Positions 8,528 through 18,186 of a stretch of DNA of 64,000 nucleotides are shown here, in pieces (position 1 is the first letter of the stretch; the number at the start of each line of letters is the position of its first letter). Source of the stretch: Verrucomicrobiia bacterium (GTDB lineage Bacteria; Verrucomicrobiota; Verrucomicrobiia; Limisphaerales; JADLHS01); NCBI GenBank assembly GCA_011525685.1, contig WYBW01000071.1, positions 1 to 64,000 of the forward strand. Direction: 5' to 3'. Both the position numbers and the translations under genes were made by a program. The notes under the pieces were generated by a model. The model was not told the DNA's origin, did not search any database, and saw only the letters and a list, made by a program, of their open reading frames with translations.

Positions 8528-8971
8528 TCAAAACGCAGGCACGATTTCCAGCTCCTGGCCGGGTTTGGCGACGAGGTCCTCGCCCTTGGCCCAAACCTGG
8601 TCGTTCAACAACAGCTTGAAGGTCAAACCTTCCTCGACTTTGCCGGTCCACTGCCAGGTTTTTCCATCCACACAGGTCAACGGCACGCCGCGTTCCCAGC
8701 TCAAACCCGCGCCCTGTCCGCGCAGAAAGAGGTTGTTGCCGAAGCCCACGTCAATGTTCGCCTTGATCGTGGTCACCGGGGCGGGACGGTTAGCATTGCC
8801 GTTTTGCCTGGCCGGCGAGTTTTGGCTGGTGGACGTGCGGGCATTGAGCGCTGACACCGGCCGGGGGGCCGGGGCGGGCGCGGACGAAACGGTCGCCGGA
8901 TTTGCCTTGGCGACCGTGGTGGGAGTGGTCGAAGTCTTGGTGGTTCGTTTGGTTGCTTTCACTGGTTTCAT
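8528..8971 (-). CDS. Small protein with CBM20/48-like domain
   Basis: Encodes 147 residues. Residues 1-65 are low-complexity, basic and rich in Thr, Ala and Pro. Residues 66-147 resemble a starch/glycogen-binding beta-sandwich: IKANIDVGFGNNLFLRG, GAGLSWERGVPL, then WQWTGKVEEGLTFKLLLND and LEIVPAF. It may be a carbohydrate-binding accessory protein. It converges with the GH20 gene, 7 nt apart. No catalytic residues or signal peptide are seen. Confidence 0.65.
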   Translation of the reverse strand: MKPVKATKRTTKTSTTPTTVAKANPATVSSAPAPAPRPVSALNARTSTSQNSPARQNGNANRPAPVTTIKANIDVGFGNNLFLRGQGAGLSWERGVPLTCVDGKTWQWTGKVEEGLTFKLLLNDQVWAKGEDLVAKPGQELEIVPAF

Positions 8972-9137
8972 ATTAACAAGGTTTCAATTACAGTTTTCTT
9001 TCTTTCAGACTGACAAAATCGCGACAGACATGCTCAAACTTTTCCGCATGTAACGACACGACCTGCTGCCAAGCAAGCGACGTTCCATGCCGGTTTGGTT
9101 ACGAAACGATGACGAAGACCGCCAAGAACCAAGCCGC

Positions 9138-10574
9138 TCAAAGCTGCCTGGTGAATTGCACTCCGAGACGAAGGAGTCTGCGCACGTCGGCGTCCGATCT
9201 GGCTTCCGCGTAAATGCGCAGGATCGGTTCGGTGCCCGAGCCGCGCAGCATCAGCCACGACCCATCTTGGGAAATGAACTTCACGCCGTCAAATGATTTT
9301 ATGTCGGCCACCGGCGAGCGCAGCAGCCGGGCGGGCGGATTCGCTTTGAGGTGCTCCATCAGTTCCCCTCGCTTTTCCAAGGGGAAATGCGTGTCAATCC
9401 GCCCGTAGCGATGCGGGCCGAATTCCTTGTCGAGGGCTTTGACGAGTTGATTGAGGCCCGTGCGTTCCGTGGCGAGCATTTCGAGCAACATCAAGCCGGC
9501 GGCGATGCCATCGCGCTCCGGGATGTGCCCCGGAAAGCCAATCCCGCCGCTTTCCTCCGCGCCAAGCAGGACGTCACCGTGAAGCATTTCCGCGCAGATG
9601 TATTTGAAGCCGACCCCGGTTTCCGTGAGCGTCAAACCGTGCGCGGCGCACATCTTGTCCACCATTGAAGTGGTGGTCAGCGCCTTGACGACGCGCCCCC
9701 GGCCGCGACGGTTGACCACCAGGTGGCGCAGCAGCAGGCAAATCAACTGGTGAGTGGTCAGGTAATTTCCGCGCCCATCCATTCCACCCACCCGGTCGGC
9801 GTCGCCGTCGGTCACCAGGCAAAGGTCGTGCGGGTGTTTTCGCAGAAAGGCCTGGCTGCGGGCGTAATTCTGCTCGACCGGTTCGGGGTTGATTCCGCCG
9901 AACAACGGATCATGCCGGCCATTGAGCGTGGTGACCTTGCAGGTGGTGCCGCGAAGAATTTGCTCGAAGCAACCCGCGCCCACGCCAAACAAAGCCTCGT
10001 GCGCAAAACGCAGCTTCGACTTCGCAATCAGTTTGAAGTCCACGAGTTGCTTGAGCGCCGCGAAATGGGTCGGTCGAATGTCCTCGATGACAATCCGCCC
10101 TGCGGCCACGGCCTCGGCCAGCTTTTCCGTCCGGACGGCGTTGCGGTCCACAAATCCCTCGACCGCCTGGCAGGTTTCCGGGTCGCTGGACCCGCCATAG
10201 TGGGACTTGAGTTTGAAGCCGTTGAAGATGGGTGGATTGTGACTGGCGGTGATCATCACTCCGCCAACGGCCGCTTGAGCATGGACGGCGTGCGACACGG
10301 AGGGTGTCGGGGTCGGCTCCGGCGTGAGCACCACGGCGAATCCATTGCCCGCGAACACCTCGGCCGCGCGTTGGGCAAATTGACCGGAGAAAAAGCGACG
10401 ATCATAGCCGACAACGACTTTCGCCACACGGCCGCAAATTTCGGATTTTGGATTTCGGCTTTCGGATTTCCAGTAATCCGCCGTCGCCTGCGCCACGCGA
10501 GCGACATTGGCGAAAGTGAAATCCTCCGCAATGACTGCCCGCCAGCCGTCGGTGCCGAATTTGATCTTTCCCAT
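9138..10574 (-). CDS. Phosphoglucomutase/phosphomannomutase family protein
   Basis: Encodes 478 residues. It has the alpha-D-phosphohexomutase architecture: N-terminal KFGTDGWRAVIAEDF, active-site serine loop MITASHNPP, metal loop VTDGDADRVGG, sugar loop GAEESGGIG and C-terminal phosphate loop LRGSGTEPILRIY. It interconverts hexose 1- and 6-phosphates; glucose versus mannose cannot be decided here. Residues about 36-46 (SESRNPKSEI) are encoded by a 7-nt-period repeat and interrupt the normal N-terminal fold region, between helix 1 and the VVVGYDRRF strand. rpe follows 28 nt downstream-side on the same strand group. Confidence 0.88.
   Translation of the reverse strand: MGKIKFGTDGWRAVIAEDFTFANVARVAQATADYWKSESRNPKSEICGRVAKVVVGYDRRFFSGQFAQRAAEVFAGNGFAVVLTPEPTPTPSVSHAVHAQAAVGGVMITASHNPPIFNGFKLKSHYGGSSDPETCQAVEGFVDRNAVRTEKLAEAVAAGRIVIEDIRPTHFAALKQLVDFKLIAKSKLRFAHEALFGVGAGCFEQILRGTTCKVTTLNGRHDPLFGGINPEPVEQNYARSQAFLRKHPHDLCLVTDGDADRVGGMDGRGNYLTTHQLICLLLRHLVVNRRGRGRVVKALTTTSMVDKMCAAHGLTLTETGVGFKYICAEMLHGDVLLGAEESGGIGFPGHIPERDGIAAGLMLLEMLATERTGLNQLVKALDKEFGPHRYGRIDTHFPLEKRGELMEHLKANPPARLLRSPVADIKSFDGVKFISQDGSWLMLRGSGTEPILRIYAEARSDADVRRLLRLGVQFTRQL
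10436..10470 (-). repeat. In-frame heptad array inside the phosphohexomutase gene
   Basis: Exactly five heptamers (35 bp) of the form gaaatcc or close variants on the minus strand. They are translated as part of SESRNPKSEI in the hexomutase. Same 7-nt period as the cassette arms. Homologous enzymes go directly from helix 1 to the conserved strand, so this is an insertion that left the gene open. Confidence 0.7.
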
Positions 10575-10602
10575 GTGGATATGCGTGCAATTCGGGTTTC
10601 CA

Positions 10603-11301
10603 TCATGCCCCGGCCAGCGCCGGGGCCGGGACAGGCTGGCGGGTGCGCGCCGCAGTCACGATCTTCCGCAACTTCTGGACGGCCGCCTTGAAATTGCGCT
10701 GTCCGAACAGGGTGGTGCCACTGACGAACACGTCGGCGCCCGCGCGGGCACATTCCGCCGCGGTCTTGAAATTGACGCCGCCATCCACGGTGATGCGGAA
10801 GTCAAACCCCCTTTCGCGCCGCCAGGCAGCGGCTTGCTGAACCTTGGGCAGAGTTTCGTAAATGAACTCCTGCCCGCCGAATCCGGGATTCACCGTCATC
10901 ACGAGCAAGTTATCCACCTTGTCGAGATAGGGCCGCACCGTGCTGATGGCCGTGGGGGGATTGATCGCGAGTCCCACCTTCCGTCCGAGTGAGCGTATTT
11001 TCCAGATAAGCGGTGACACCCGCTCGCCCAGTTCGACGTGAACGGTGATTTGATCCGCGCCCGCGCTGGCGAACGGTTCGAGCAGAATCTCCGGCTTCGA
11101 GCACATCAGGTGGACATCGAAGAACATTTTCGTCAGCGGGCGGAGGGCGCGCACCACGCCTGGCCCGAAGGAAATGTTGGGCACGAAGTGTCCGTCCATG
11201 ATGTCCAAGTGCAGCCACTCGGCCCCGGAACGCGAGGCCCGGGCCACTTCGCCGGCCAGGCCGGCGTACTTGGCCGCCAGCAGCGAGGGTGCGATAATCA
11301 T
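10603..11301 (-). CDS. rpe: Ribulose-phosphate 3-epimerase
   Basis: Encodes 232 residues from ATG at 11301 (MIIAPSLLAAKYAGL); the frame extends upstream but without family similarity. TIM-barrel signatures are present: HLDIMDGHFVPNISFGP (metal His and catalytic Asp), DVHLMCSKPE, MTVNPGFGGQEFI, and ITVDGGVNFKTA with the second catalytic Asp. It interconverts ribulose 5-phosphate and xylulose 5-phosphate in the pentose phosphate pathway. Divergent from the ferritin gene, with about 120 bp between starts. Confidence 0.95.
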   Translation of the reverse strand: MIIAPSLLAAKYAGLAGEVARASRSGAEWLHLDIMDGHFVPNISFGPGVVRALRPLTKMFFDVHLMCSKPEILLEPFASAGADQITVHVELGERVSPLIWKIRSLGRKVGLAINPPTAISTVRPYLDKVDNLLVMTVNPGFGGQEFIYETLPKVQQAAAWRRERGFDFRITVDGGVNFKTAAECARAGADVFVSGTTLFGQRNFKAAVQKLRKIVTAARTRQPVPAPALAGA

Positions 11302-11420
11302 GCGCAAAAAGTAGTTGGCCGCCGGCGGCAAGGAAAGGTGGAAGATGCGCCCGGCGGGACAACTGACGCTTGCATGAGCGTTGGACCTGTTGCATAACTG
11401 GCGCGACCAATACAAACTTT

Positions 11421-11936
11421 ATGCGCCACTCCAAAATCGCCGCCAAAGTGCTCGCGGAACTGAACCGCCAGATCAACCATGAACTCGCCGCCGCGCACAG
11501 TTACCGCGCCTTGTCCGTCTGGTGCGCGGAACAAAACCTGAAGGGCTTCGCCGGGTTCTTTGCCAAACAGTCGGCCGAGGAGCAGGAACACGCGGATAAA
11601 ATCATCGGCCATCTGATTGACCGCGGCGCGGCCCCTGAACTGGCTGCCATCGCCGCGCCGAAGCAGAGTTTCAAATCCCTTCTCGAAATCGCCCGGCAGG
11701 CGCAAGCGATGGAGCAGACCAACACCCAGGGAATCCACGCGGCGTATGAAGCGGCGGTGGCGGCCAAAGATTACGCCGCGCAAGTGTTGCTGCATTGGTT
11801 CATCAACGAGCAGGTCGAGGAAGAAGCATGGAGCGCCGAGATGGTGGATCGCGTGCAAGCCGCCAGTTGTGCCGGAAGTCTCTCCGACCTGGACCGTCAC
11901 ATTGAGCGGCTGCTTGCCCGGGAAGAGAGCAAGTAG
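11421..11936 (+). CDS. Ferritin
   Basis: Encodes 171 residues from ATG at 11421. It is a four-helix ferritin-like diiron protein with ferroxidase ligands Glu21, Glu54 and His57 (EEQEHAD), plus the later NEQVEEEAW segment. It resembles bacterial non-haem ferritin FtnA and lacks the bacterioferritin haem Met environment. It stores iron as ferric mineral in 24-mers and limits Fenton chemistry. It converges with ftsH. No Fur box was identified. Confidence 0.9.
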   Translation: MRHSKIAAKVLAELNRQINHELAAAHSYRALSVWCAEQNLKGFAGFFAKQSAEEQEHADKIIGHLIDRGAAPELAAIAAPKQSFKSLLEIARQAQAMEQTNTQGIHAAYEAAVAAKDYAAQVLLHWFINEQVEEEAWSAEMVDRVQAASCAGSLSDLDRHIERLLAREESK

Positions 11937-12003
11937 GCAAAAGCAGGAGCGGCCGCTCGTTCGGCAATGAGGCGCGGAGCAGCGCCAACCAGGCTGGATT
12001 GGA

Positions 12004-14046
12004 TCAGGCAGCGGGCGCAGGCGCGGGAGTGCCCAGTCCCGGCAGGCTTGGCGGAGACGGCTTGGGTGGCACTTCCGGCAGTGGGGTGCCGGCGGGCGCA
12101 CCCATGACCGGGCCGGATTCCTTCCGCGGCGCCGGCGGATTGAACCTGCCGGTGCGGACAATTTCCTCCACTTGCGCGCCATCGAGGGTCTCGTACTCCA
12201 GCAACGAATTGGCGATCAGTTCCAGCTTGTCCCGGTTCGAGTCAATCAGGTGTTTGGCGGTCTTGTAGGCTTCGTCAATGATCCGCCTGACTTCCGCGTC
12301 AATTTCCTGCGCGGTTTTTTCGCTGTAATCCTTGGTGCGCATCATGTCGCGACCCAGGAAGACATATTCCTGGCTCTCGCCGTAAAGCACGTGCCCCAGT
12401 TTGTCGCTCATGCCCCAGTGCATCACCATGGCTTTGGCCATCGAGGTCGCCTGCTGAATGTCGCTGGCGGCGCCGCTGGAGATGTCTTCGATCACGTATT
12501 CCTCGGCGATGCGTCCCGCCATGGTCATGATGATCGTATCCACAGCCTGTTTGCGGCGCATGTTGAGCACGTCTTCCTTGGGCAACGACATCGTGACACC
12601 CAGGGCCTGTCCGCGTGGAATGATCGTCACCTTGTGTAGCGGGTGGGTGTGCTTGAGCAGAACGTTTACGAGCGCGTGTCCGGCCTCGTGCCAGGCGGTC
12701 GCGCGCTTCTCTTCGTCGGACATGGCCATGCTGCGCCGCTCGCGTCCCCAGCGCACCTTGTCGCGCGCCTCCTCGAGTTCGGACATGCCGACACCCTTCT
12801 TGTTCGTGCGCGCCGCCAGCAGGGCGGCTTCGTTGAGCAGATTGGCCAGCTCGGCGCCGGAGTATCCCGGAGTGCCGCGCGCAATGATGGACAAGTCCAC
12901 GTCCGGCGCGAGTTTCACGTTTTTGGCGTGAACCTTCAGGATGGCCTCGCGTCCGCGCACGTCCGGCAGGTTCACAGTCACCTGGCGGTCAAAGCGCCCG
13001 GGCCGCAACAGCGCGGGATCCAGCACGTCCGGCCGGTTGGTGGCCGCGATGATGATGATGCCTTCCTGAGTGTCGAAACCGTCCATCTCGACGAGCAAAG
13101 CGTTCAAGGTCTGCTCGCGCTCGTCGTTGCCGCCGCCGAGACCGTGTCCACGGCTGCGGCCCACGGCGTCAATTTCATCAATGAATATAAGGCAGGGCGT
13201 ATTCTTCCGGGCCTGCTCGAACATGTCGCGCACGCGGCTGGCCCCGACGCCGACGAACATCTCAACAAAGTCTGAACCGCTGATGCTGAAAAAAGCCGCG
13301 TCCGCCTCGCCGGCAATGGCCTTCGCGAGCAGGGTCTTGCCGGTGCCGGGCGGACCGATCATCAGCACACCCTTGGGAATGCGTCCGCCGAGCCGTTGAA
13401 ACTTCTTGGGGTCCTTCAGGAATTCGACCAGTTCGGAAACCTCCTCAATGGCCTCGTCAATGCCGGCGACGTCTTTGAACGTGGTTTTGTTGCGTTCCTT
13501 GGCCAGCAAACGGGCCTTGCTCTTCCCGAAACTCAGCGCGCCCTTGCCGGCCATTTTGATCTGTCGAATGAAGAAGAACCAGAGAATGAGGCCGATGCCG
13601 AGGAAGATAAGGAGTTGATAACCGAGACTGAGCAGGAATGTATTCGGCTCGCGTGCCTCAAACTTGTCGAGGGCGAACAGCTTGTCCTCCATCTTCTCGG
13701 TGAGCCGCGCCTTGGTGCGAAAAGCCACTTCCTTTGGCTGCCCGTTGACCATGACCTTGTTGCCATCGCGATCAGTCTCGTAATAAGTGCCCTCGATTTC
13801 ACGGAGGTAGGTGGATTGCGCCACGTAGTTGACCGTCGCCCGCGCGATGAGGTCCGCGTCCACCTTCTGGAAGAATTCGTGCTGTGAAATCGGCTTGCTG
13901 GGGGGCGTCATTTTCTCCTTGGCCAGCATCAGGAGGATGATGCCGCCAAAGATGGCGATCCAAACGATCCAAGTGCGGGGTGGCACTCGAAACTCGCCAC
14001 CCTTCTTCGTGGACTTCTCGTCGTCGTTGTATTTGTCGTCAGCCAT
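12004..14046 (-). CDS. ftsH: ATP-dependent zinc metalloprotease FtsH
   Basis: Encodes 680 residues from [10 protein letters not shown]; an upstream ATG adds 16 unsupported residues. Two membrane segments lie at about 24-41 and 137-160, with the periplasmic domain between. The AAA module has Walker A GPPGTGKT (231-238), Walker B LIFIDEID and the SRH. The protease site is HEAGH (453-457), with the third Zn ligand Asp in the [11 protein letters not shown] region. The tail is rich in Pro and Ala. It degrades membrane and short-lived cytosolic proteins as a hexamer. tilS lies 68 nt upstream on the same strand, echoing the tilS-hpt-ftsH linkage of Bacillus. Confidence 0.97.
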   Translation of the reverse strand: MADDKYNDDEKSTKKGGEFRVPPRTWIVWIAIFGGIILLMLAKEKMTPPSKPISQHEFFQKVDADLIARATVNYVAQSTYLREIEGTYYETDRDGNKVMVNGQPKEVAFRTKARLTEKMEDKLFALDKFEAREPNTFLLSLGYQLLIFLGIGLILWFFFIRQIKMAGKGALSFGKSKARLLAKERNKTTFKDVAGIDEAIEEVSELVEFLKDPKKFQRLGGRIPKGVLMIGPPGTGKTLLAKAIAGEADAAFFSISGSDFVEMFVGVGASRVRDMFEQARKNTPCLIFIDEIDAVGRSRGHGLGGGNDEREQTLNALLVEMDGFDTQEGIIIIAATNRPDVLDPALLRPGRFDRQVTVNLPDVRGREAILKVHAKNVKLAPDVDLSIIARGTPGYSGAELANLLNEAALLAARTNKKGVGMSELEEARDKVRWGRERRSMAMSDEEKRATAWHEAGHALVNVLLKHTHPLHKVTIIPRGQALGVTMSLPKEDVLNMRRKQAVDTIIMTMAGRIAEEYVIEDISSGAASDIQQATSMAKAMVMHWGMSDKLGHVLYGESQEYVFLGRDMMRTKDYSEKTAQEIDAEVRRIIDEAYKTAKHLIDSNRDKLELIANSLLEYETLDGAQVEEIVRTGRFNPPAPRKESGPVMGAPAGTPLPEVPPKPSPPSLPGLGTPAPAPAA

Positions 14047-14113
14047 GGTTTGCTTAAGCCCGGGCAAGTTAGCATGGGGCTGATGCGCCTGCAATGCAGG
14101 AGTTACGCAGGAG

Positions 14114-15481
14114 TCATGCCTGTTTCCAGCGCCATTCCAACCGTCGCCGGGTGTGGTTCGTCAGCTTGAAGCGTTCGGAAATCCGCAACCCTTCGATCCA
14201 GAAAATCTCCCCGTCAGCGGTCGTTGCCAGCATCAGTTTGCGCCGCCGCGCCGCCGGAATTTTCAGATTGGTGAACCAGTCCTGAAGCTTCACCGTTGCG
14301 GACATGCCGATGGGTTGGAAGCGGTCGCCCGGTCGCCAATGACGAAGGATTATACTGGCGCCAACGCGGTCGGCATCGAATTGCTCGCGCGGGCTTTGCC
14401 CGGACGGTTTGCGGAACGAACGCGCAGCGGTCACGCGCCAGGAGCATCGCAGCCGGCCAAAGACGATTTCACCCGCCGGCTCGCTCAGGGGCACGCAAAG
14501 TTCTGATGGATCGAAGCCGTGTGTCGTTGGCTTCCAGATTCGGACCAGGCCGGATTCATCGCGATAGACTGAAACCGCTCGCTGAACGGAGATCGGCAGG
14601 CGGGGACGCAGGCGAAGCCATTCCGTGGTGGAGAACTCCGCGGCCAGTTTTCGTCGTCGCATTTGCAACTGGAGACACCGCCGCTGGACGGCGATGGCCA
14701 GGGAATCAAACGGCGTCCGATGCCGTCCCGCCAGCCAGCGTCGGGCCGACTCGGTGACGAATTCATTTTCAGCTCCAATGATCTCCATGGCGCGCCAGAC
14801 GGCATTGCGGAACCCGGGACGGGCGCGGGATTCCAGCGCCGGCAGCAAGTCATGGCGAATCCGATTCCGCTCGTAAGCCAGCGAAGCATTGCTGCGGTCC
14901 TCGCGAAAGCGGATGCGGTGTTCACGGGCGAATCCCGCCAAGTCTGCCCTTGGCACATCGAGCAGGGGCCGAATCAACTCCACGCGCTCATCGGCGGGAG
15001 AAGGCGACCGCCACCTCATCCCCGCCAAGCCCTCTCCACCAGCGCCGCGCAGCAACCGCAGGAAGAACAACTCCACTTGATCGTCGGCATGATGCGCCAG
15101 GGCCACCGCGCGGGCGGAGAACTGGCGCGCCGCTTGTGCCAAAAAAGCATGCCGGAGTTCGCGCGCGGCCATCTCCAGTGACTGACCGGTGTGTTGAGCG
15201 TGGCACTTGACCGATCCCTTTCCGGCGAAGCAGGGCAGTCCCAGTGTGCCCGCCGTTGCGCGGACGAAACGTTCATCCGCAGAGCTGGCCCGCCCGCGAA
15301 GCTGATGATTGAAATGAGCCACGCCCAGCCGCCATCGGTTCGCCGCGGCCCGGCGATGCAGCAGGTGCAACAAGACCATTGAATCCAACCCGCCGGAAAC
15401 CGCCACGAGCACGCGCCGGCCTGGCGGCAGGAGCTTTCGTTGGCGGATGGAGTTTTCGACGTGAGCCAGCAGGTCTGTCAC
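14114..15481 (-). CDS. tilS: tRNA(Ile)-lysidine synthase
   Basis: Encodes 455 residues. The N-type ATP pyrophosphatase P-loop VAVSGGLDSMVLLHLL lies near residues 27-42, followed by HFNHQLRGRASSADERFV and ALAHHADDQVELFFLRLLRG. The C-terminal part includes IILRHWRPGDRFQPIGM, the TilS C-terminal domain. It converts C34 of tRNA-Ile(CAU) to lysidine so AUA is read correctly, and is usually essential. Upstream of ftsH and divergent from the glutathione peroxidase gene. Confidence 0.94.
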   Translation of the reverse strand: MTDLLAHVENSIRQRKLLPPGRRVLVAVSGGLDSMVLLHLLHRRAAANRWRLGVAHFNHQLRGRASSADERFVRATAGTLGLPCFAGKGSVKCHAQHTGQSLEMAARELRHAFLAQAARQFSARAVALAHHADDQVELFFLRLLRGAGGEGLAGMRWRSPSPADERVELIRPLLDVPRADLAGFAREHRIRFREDRSNASLAYERNRIRHDLLPALESRARPGFRNAVWRAMEIIGAENEFVTESARRWLAGRHRTPFDSLAIAVQRRCLQLQMRRRKLAAEFSTTEWLRLRPRLPISVQRAVSVYRDESGLVRIWKPTTHGFDPSELCVPLSEPAGEIVFGRLRCSWRVTAARSFRKPSGQSPREQFDADRVGASIILRHWRPGDRFQPIGMSATVKLQDWFTNLKIPAARRRKLMLATTADGEIFWIEGLRISERFKLTNHTRRRLEWRWKQA

Positions 15482-15580
15482 GGCGACATGCTAGTCCACC
15501 ATGAGAGGCGGGCAAGGGGATTGAAGCGTTTGACGGCAACGTTTGTTGGTAACGAACGTGTAACGCGCCGAAGCGTGGAG

Positions 15581-15608
15581 TTGACAAGCCATGGATTCGG
15601 ACTAAATC
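15581..15608 (+). promoter_or_regulatory. Sigma70-type promoter of the glutathione peroxidase gene
   Basis: A perfect -35 TTGACA (15581-15586), 16-nt spacer, then TAAATC (15603-15608). The expected start site is about 7 nt further, almost at the ATG (15617), so the transcript may be leaderless. Confidence 0.4.
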
Positions 15609-15616
15609 TTCGCCGC

Positions 15617-16162
15617 ATGAAAGCACTTATTTTGTTGGTGGTTGTTGGTTTGCTGCAAACGGTCATTGTCCAGGCGGGCAACCTACACGATATCAAAGTC
15701 AAAAACATTGATGGTAAGGAATCAAAGCTCGGTGACTACAAGGGCAAGGTCGTTCTGATCGTCAATGTCGCCTCCAAATGTGGTCTGACGCCCCAATACG
15801 AGTCTCTTGAAGCCGTTTACCAAAAGTATAAAGACAAGGGCTTGGTGGTCCTGGGATTCCCTTGCAACCAGTTCGGCGGCCAGGAGCCAGGGACAAACGA
15901 AGAGATCAAGGAATTCTGCTCCAGCAAATACAACGTGACATTTCCGCTTTTCGACAAAGTGGATGTGAACGGACCAAAGCGTCACCCGCTATTCGCGGCT
16001 TTGGCTGGACCGGACTCTCCCTTCCCAGGCGACATCAAATGGAATTTCAACAAGTTCCTGGTGAGCAAGGACGGGAAGATTCTCAAGCGATTCGAACCTC
16101 GCACGTCGCCCGATGCTCCCGAAGTGACCGCGGCCATCGAAAGCGCGCTGGCTCAGAAGTAG
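15617..16162 (+). CDS. Exported glutathione peroxidase-family protein (Cys type)
   Basis: Encodes 181 residues. The signal peptide is MKALILLVVVGLLQTVIVQA. The thioredoxin-fold GPx core has the peroxidatic Cys55 in VASKCGLTPQY, Gln85 in FPCNQFGGQEPG and Trp142-Asn143 in KWNFNKF, which is the full catalytic tetrad. A Cys rather than selenocysteine codon is used. Bacterial members usually use thioredoxin rather than glutathione to reduce peroxides. The signal peptide suggests a periplasmic role. The upstream frame is open but unsupported. It converges with the cupin gene. Confidence 0.92.
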   Translation: MKALILLVVVGLLQTVIVQAGNLHDIKVKNIDGKESKLGDYKGKVVLIVNVASKCGLTPQYESLEAVYQKYKDKGLVVLGFPCNQFGGQEPGTNEEIKEFCSSKYNVTFPLFDKVDVNGPKRHPLFAALAGPDSPFPGDIKWNFNKFLVSKDGKILKRFEPRTSPDAPEVTAAIESALAQK

Positions 16163-16282
16163 TACGCCCCACAAGGGCTGCGCCATCTGCTCATTTCAAG
16201 TAAAAGCCAGGCAACGCGGGCCACTTGAAACAGAGCCAGATCGAGGTGGGCGTGCTCCTCACCTTTGAAATTCCGGATAAAC

Positions 16283-16759
16283 CTACTCTTCACCGTCGAA
16301 ATACTCGGCGGGCTGGATGCGAAAGGGCTTCATCTGGCCGGGGACACTCAGTTTGTTGCTGTCCGGATAGTGGCAGACATCGGAGGCCGGATTGTCCGCG
16401 ACGACGTAATAGACGAGATCCGTCGCACCGGTGTTGATCAACTGGTGCGGTTCGCCCGGAGGATGCAACAGGAAATCTCCGTCCCGCACATCCGCCAAGC
16501 CGGCGGGCGTTCGCACCTGGCCGCGTCCGGCCACGATCATGTAAAATTCCCACTGCGCCGAATGTGCGTGGTAGGGCCAGTTGACCGCGCGCGGCGGCAG
16601 CCGAACCAGTTCCAATTCGAATGGCCAGGGTATCGAGCGCGCCTGCTCCCCGTTGCCCTGCCGCAGCGCGGCGGAGATGTCCTGACTGAACAGGCGAAAG
16701 CGCCCCTTGGGTGATTTACATTCGTCGGTGGGAACGGCCGCAAGATTGATCCGCTGCAT
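16283..16759 (-). CDS. Cupin-domain protein
   Basis: Encodes 158 residues from MQRINLAAVP. A single conserved cupin barrel is seen: motif 1 in YHAHSAQWEFYMIVAGRG (metal His-x-His and Glu) and motif 2 in HPPGEPHQLINTGATDL. Such proteins bind a divalent metal and include isomerases, dioxygenases and sensors; no substrate can be named. The next gene upstream (prepilin-like) ends about 130 nt away on the same strand. Confidence 0.75.
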   Translation of the reverse strand: MQRINLAAVPTDECKSPKGRFRLFSQDISAALRQGNGEQARSIPWPFELELVRLPPRAVNWPYHAHSAQWEFYMIVAGRGQVRTPAGLADVRDGDFLLHPPGEPHQLINTGATDLVYYVVADNPASDVCHYPDSNKLSVPGQMKPFRIQPAEYFDGEE

Positions 16760-16892
16760 GCTTATGTTTCTTGGGATACTGGGCGCTCGGCAACTTTCTC
16801 TCAACCCGAATTCCGCCATCCCAAACGATTCTCCGGAAATCAGACAGACCCCGGCTGTTCGCTGCGTCCATCCACCCCCGGTCTCGATCTAA

Positions 16893-17774
16893 TCAAGGGA
16901 CGATCGGATAATGAAACTCGTCGGTGCCGCGGAAGAAGCTGCGCAGGTAATTCTTCTGGGGCACCCATTCGGCGTGACCGTCGCAGAAAACCACGTTGCC
17001 GCCGTCGCTGCCATGGTTGTCACCCGGGTCGGGGTAATCACCGTTCCGGCGGGAGGGATCACCGGCGCCCACGTCGTCCGCGTCGTAAATGATCCAGATG
17101 TCGGAAGGGCCGCCGCGTTGACGGAAGAAATTCATCTGGGGATCGCCAGTGTTGAGCAGATAAGTCCAGCCCACGACGGTGCTCTGGGTCTTGCGCGCGT
17201 TGGCGCCGAGGGCGCCGCCGGTGCCCACCCGATTCAGAAAACCGGCCACCTCGTAACTGTGCCCGAGGATGCCATTCTTCCCGCCCGCGTTGTCCACCAG
17301 GTCCGGCAGAAACGTCAACCGGCCATGCAGGCGTTCCTCGTAATACGCGACGCCCGAATCGTTGATCAGGGGTTGGTAGGGGCCGACGAACGTGGGCTGG
17401 AAGGTGGCGGCATTGGTGTTGCGCACGAAATTCCGCGTGGCGGGACACTGAAACGACCGCGTATTGGGCAGGTAGTGCGGATACAACCAGTTCATATCGT
17501 CGTCCGAGTAATTGATGGCGCCGCTCAACGCACCTTTGGCATCGTCGTCCGCGTACATCTGGCTGCCCAATCCCATTTGCTTGCCATTGTTCAGGCAATT
17601 CATGCGCAGGGCCCGCAGCTTCGCTTTACCGAGAGCCGGCAGGAGCATCGCCGCCAGAATGGCGATGATGGCAATGACCACCAACAGTTCGATCAAAGTA
17701 AAGGCGCCCAGTCGCCGCCGGCCGGGCAGACCACCAGTCGCTGGTTGCGGAATCGCGAAGGAGGCTTTCGGCAT
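16893..17774 (-). CDS. Prepilin-like protein with N-terminal methylation motif (1)
   Basis: Encodes 293 residues. After a basic leader (about 24 residues) comes [25 protein letters not shown], a type IV pilin/type II pseudopilin hydrophobic helix, with Ala instead of the usual Gly before the cleavage point. The rest is a beta-rich domain ending near [17 protein letters not shown], the DGH motif common to the large family of such proteins in Planctomycetes and Verrucomicrobia. Probably secreted or surface-anchored; function unknown. It follows the small 17778-18167 gene by 3 nt, so it is likely the last gene of a three-gene operon with the response regulator. Confidence 0.85.
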   Translation of the reverse strand: MPKASFAIPQPATGGLPGRRRLGAFTLIELLVVIAIIAILAAMLLPALGKAKLRALRMNCLNNGKQMGLGSQMYADDDAKGALSGAINYSDDDMNWLYPHYLPNTRSFQCPATRNFVRNTNAATFQPTFVGPYQPLINDSGVAYYEERLHGRLTFLPDLVDNAGGKNGILGHSYEVAGFLNRVGTGGALGANARKTQSTVVGWTYLLNTGDPQMNFFRQRGGPSDIWIIYDADDVGAGDPSRRNGDYPDPGDNHGSDGGNVVFCDGHAEWVPQKNYLRSFFRGTDEFHYPIVP

Positions 17775-17777
17775 GGC

Positions 17778-18167
17778 TCAGGGAGATGGTGATGCGGTTG
17801 GACTGTTTGCGCTCAGGGCGAGGAATTCCTCCAACGCCCGATCCAGCGCGGCGCGGTCGGTTGCCGTCATCTTCTTGGATACGAACACGCCCAGGATGGC
17901 GCCGTCCTGACGCCGCACACAATGCAGCAGCGCCCGCTCATAGATCCAGGTCAGGCGCGAGGGAGGCAGGTGTTGAGCGGAGAGCACTTGGAAGGTGTCG
18001 GCCACGGAACGCCACGCCTGTTCGAGGGCGCTCATGGGAAAGTCGCGCGAATCGAAATCGCACACGAACGTCTGATCGGCAAAGCGGATGCCGCGCACCA
18101 ACGCGCCGGTCACCGGCGTCGTTGTGCGCAACCAGTCGGTGATGCGTTGCTTGGTTTCCTCGTTCAT
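17778..18167 (-). CDS. Small protein of unknown function, possible roadblock/LC7-like partner
   Basis: Encodes 129 residues with an alternating alpha/beta pattern: ITDWLRTTTPVTGALVRGIRFADQTFVCDF, a helix with AWRSVADTFQVL, LTWIYERALLHCVRRQDGAILGVFV, and a C-terminal helix. The order and the LHCVRRQDGAILGVFVS strand suggest a regulator of the roadblock/LC7 type, but no diagnostic motif is present. It lies 19 nt after the DUF4388 response regulator and 3 nt before the prepilin-like gene, so it probably works with that regulator. Confidence 0.7.
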   Translation of the reverse strand: MNEETKQRITDWLRTTTPVTGALVRGIRFADQTFVCDFDSRDFPMSALEQAWRSVADTFQVLSAQHLPPSRLTWIYERALLHCVRRQDGAILGVFVSKKMTATDRAALDRALEEFLALSANSPTASPSP

Positions 18168-18186
18168 GCTTCTTCCACGGTCCCGC

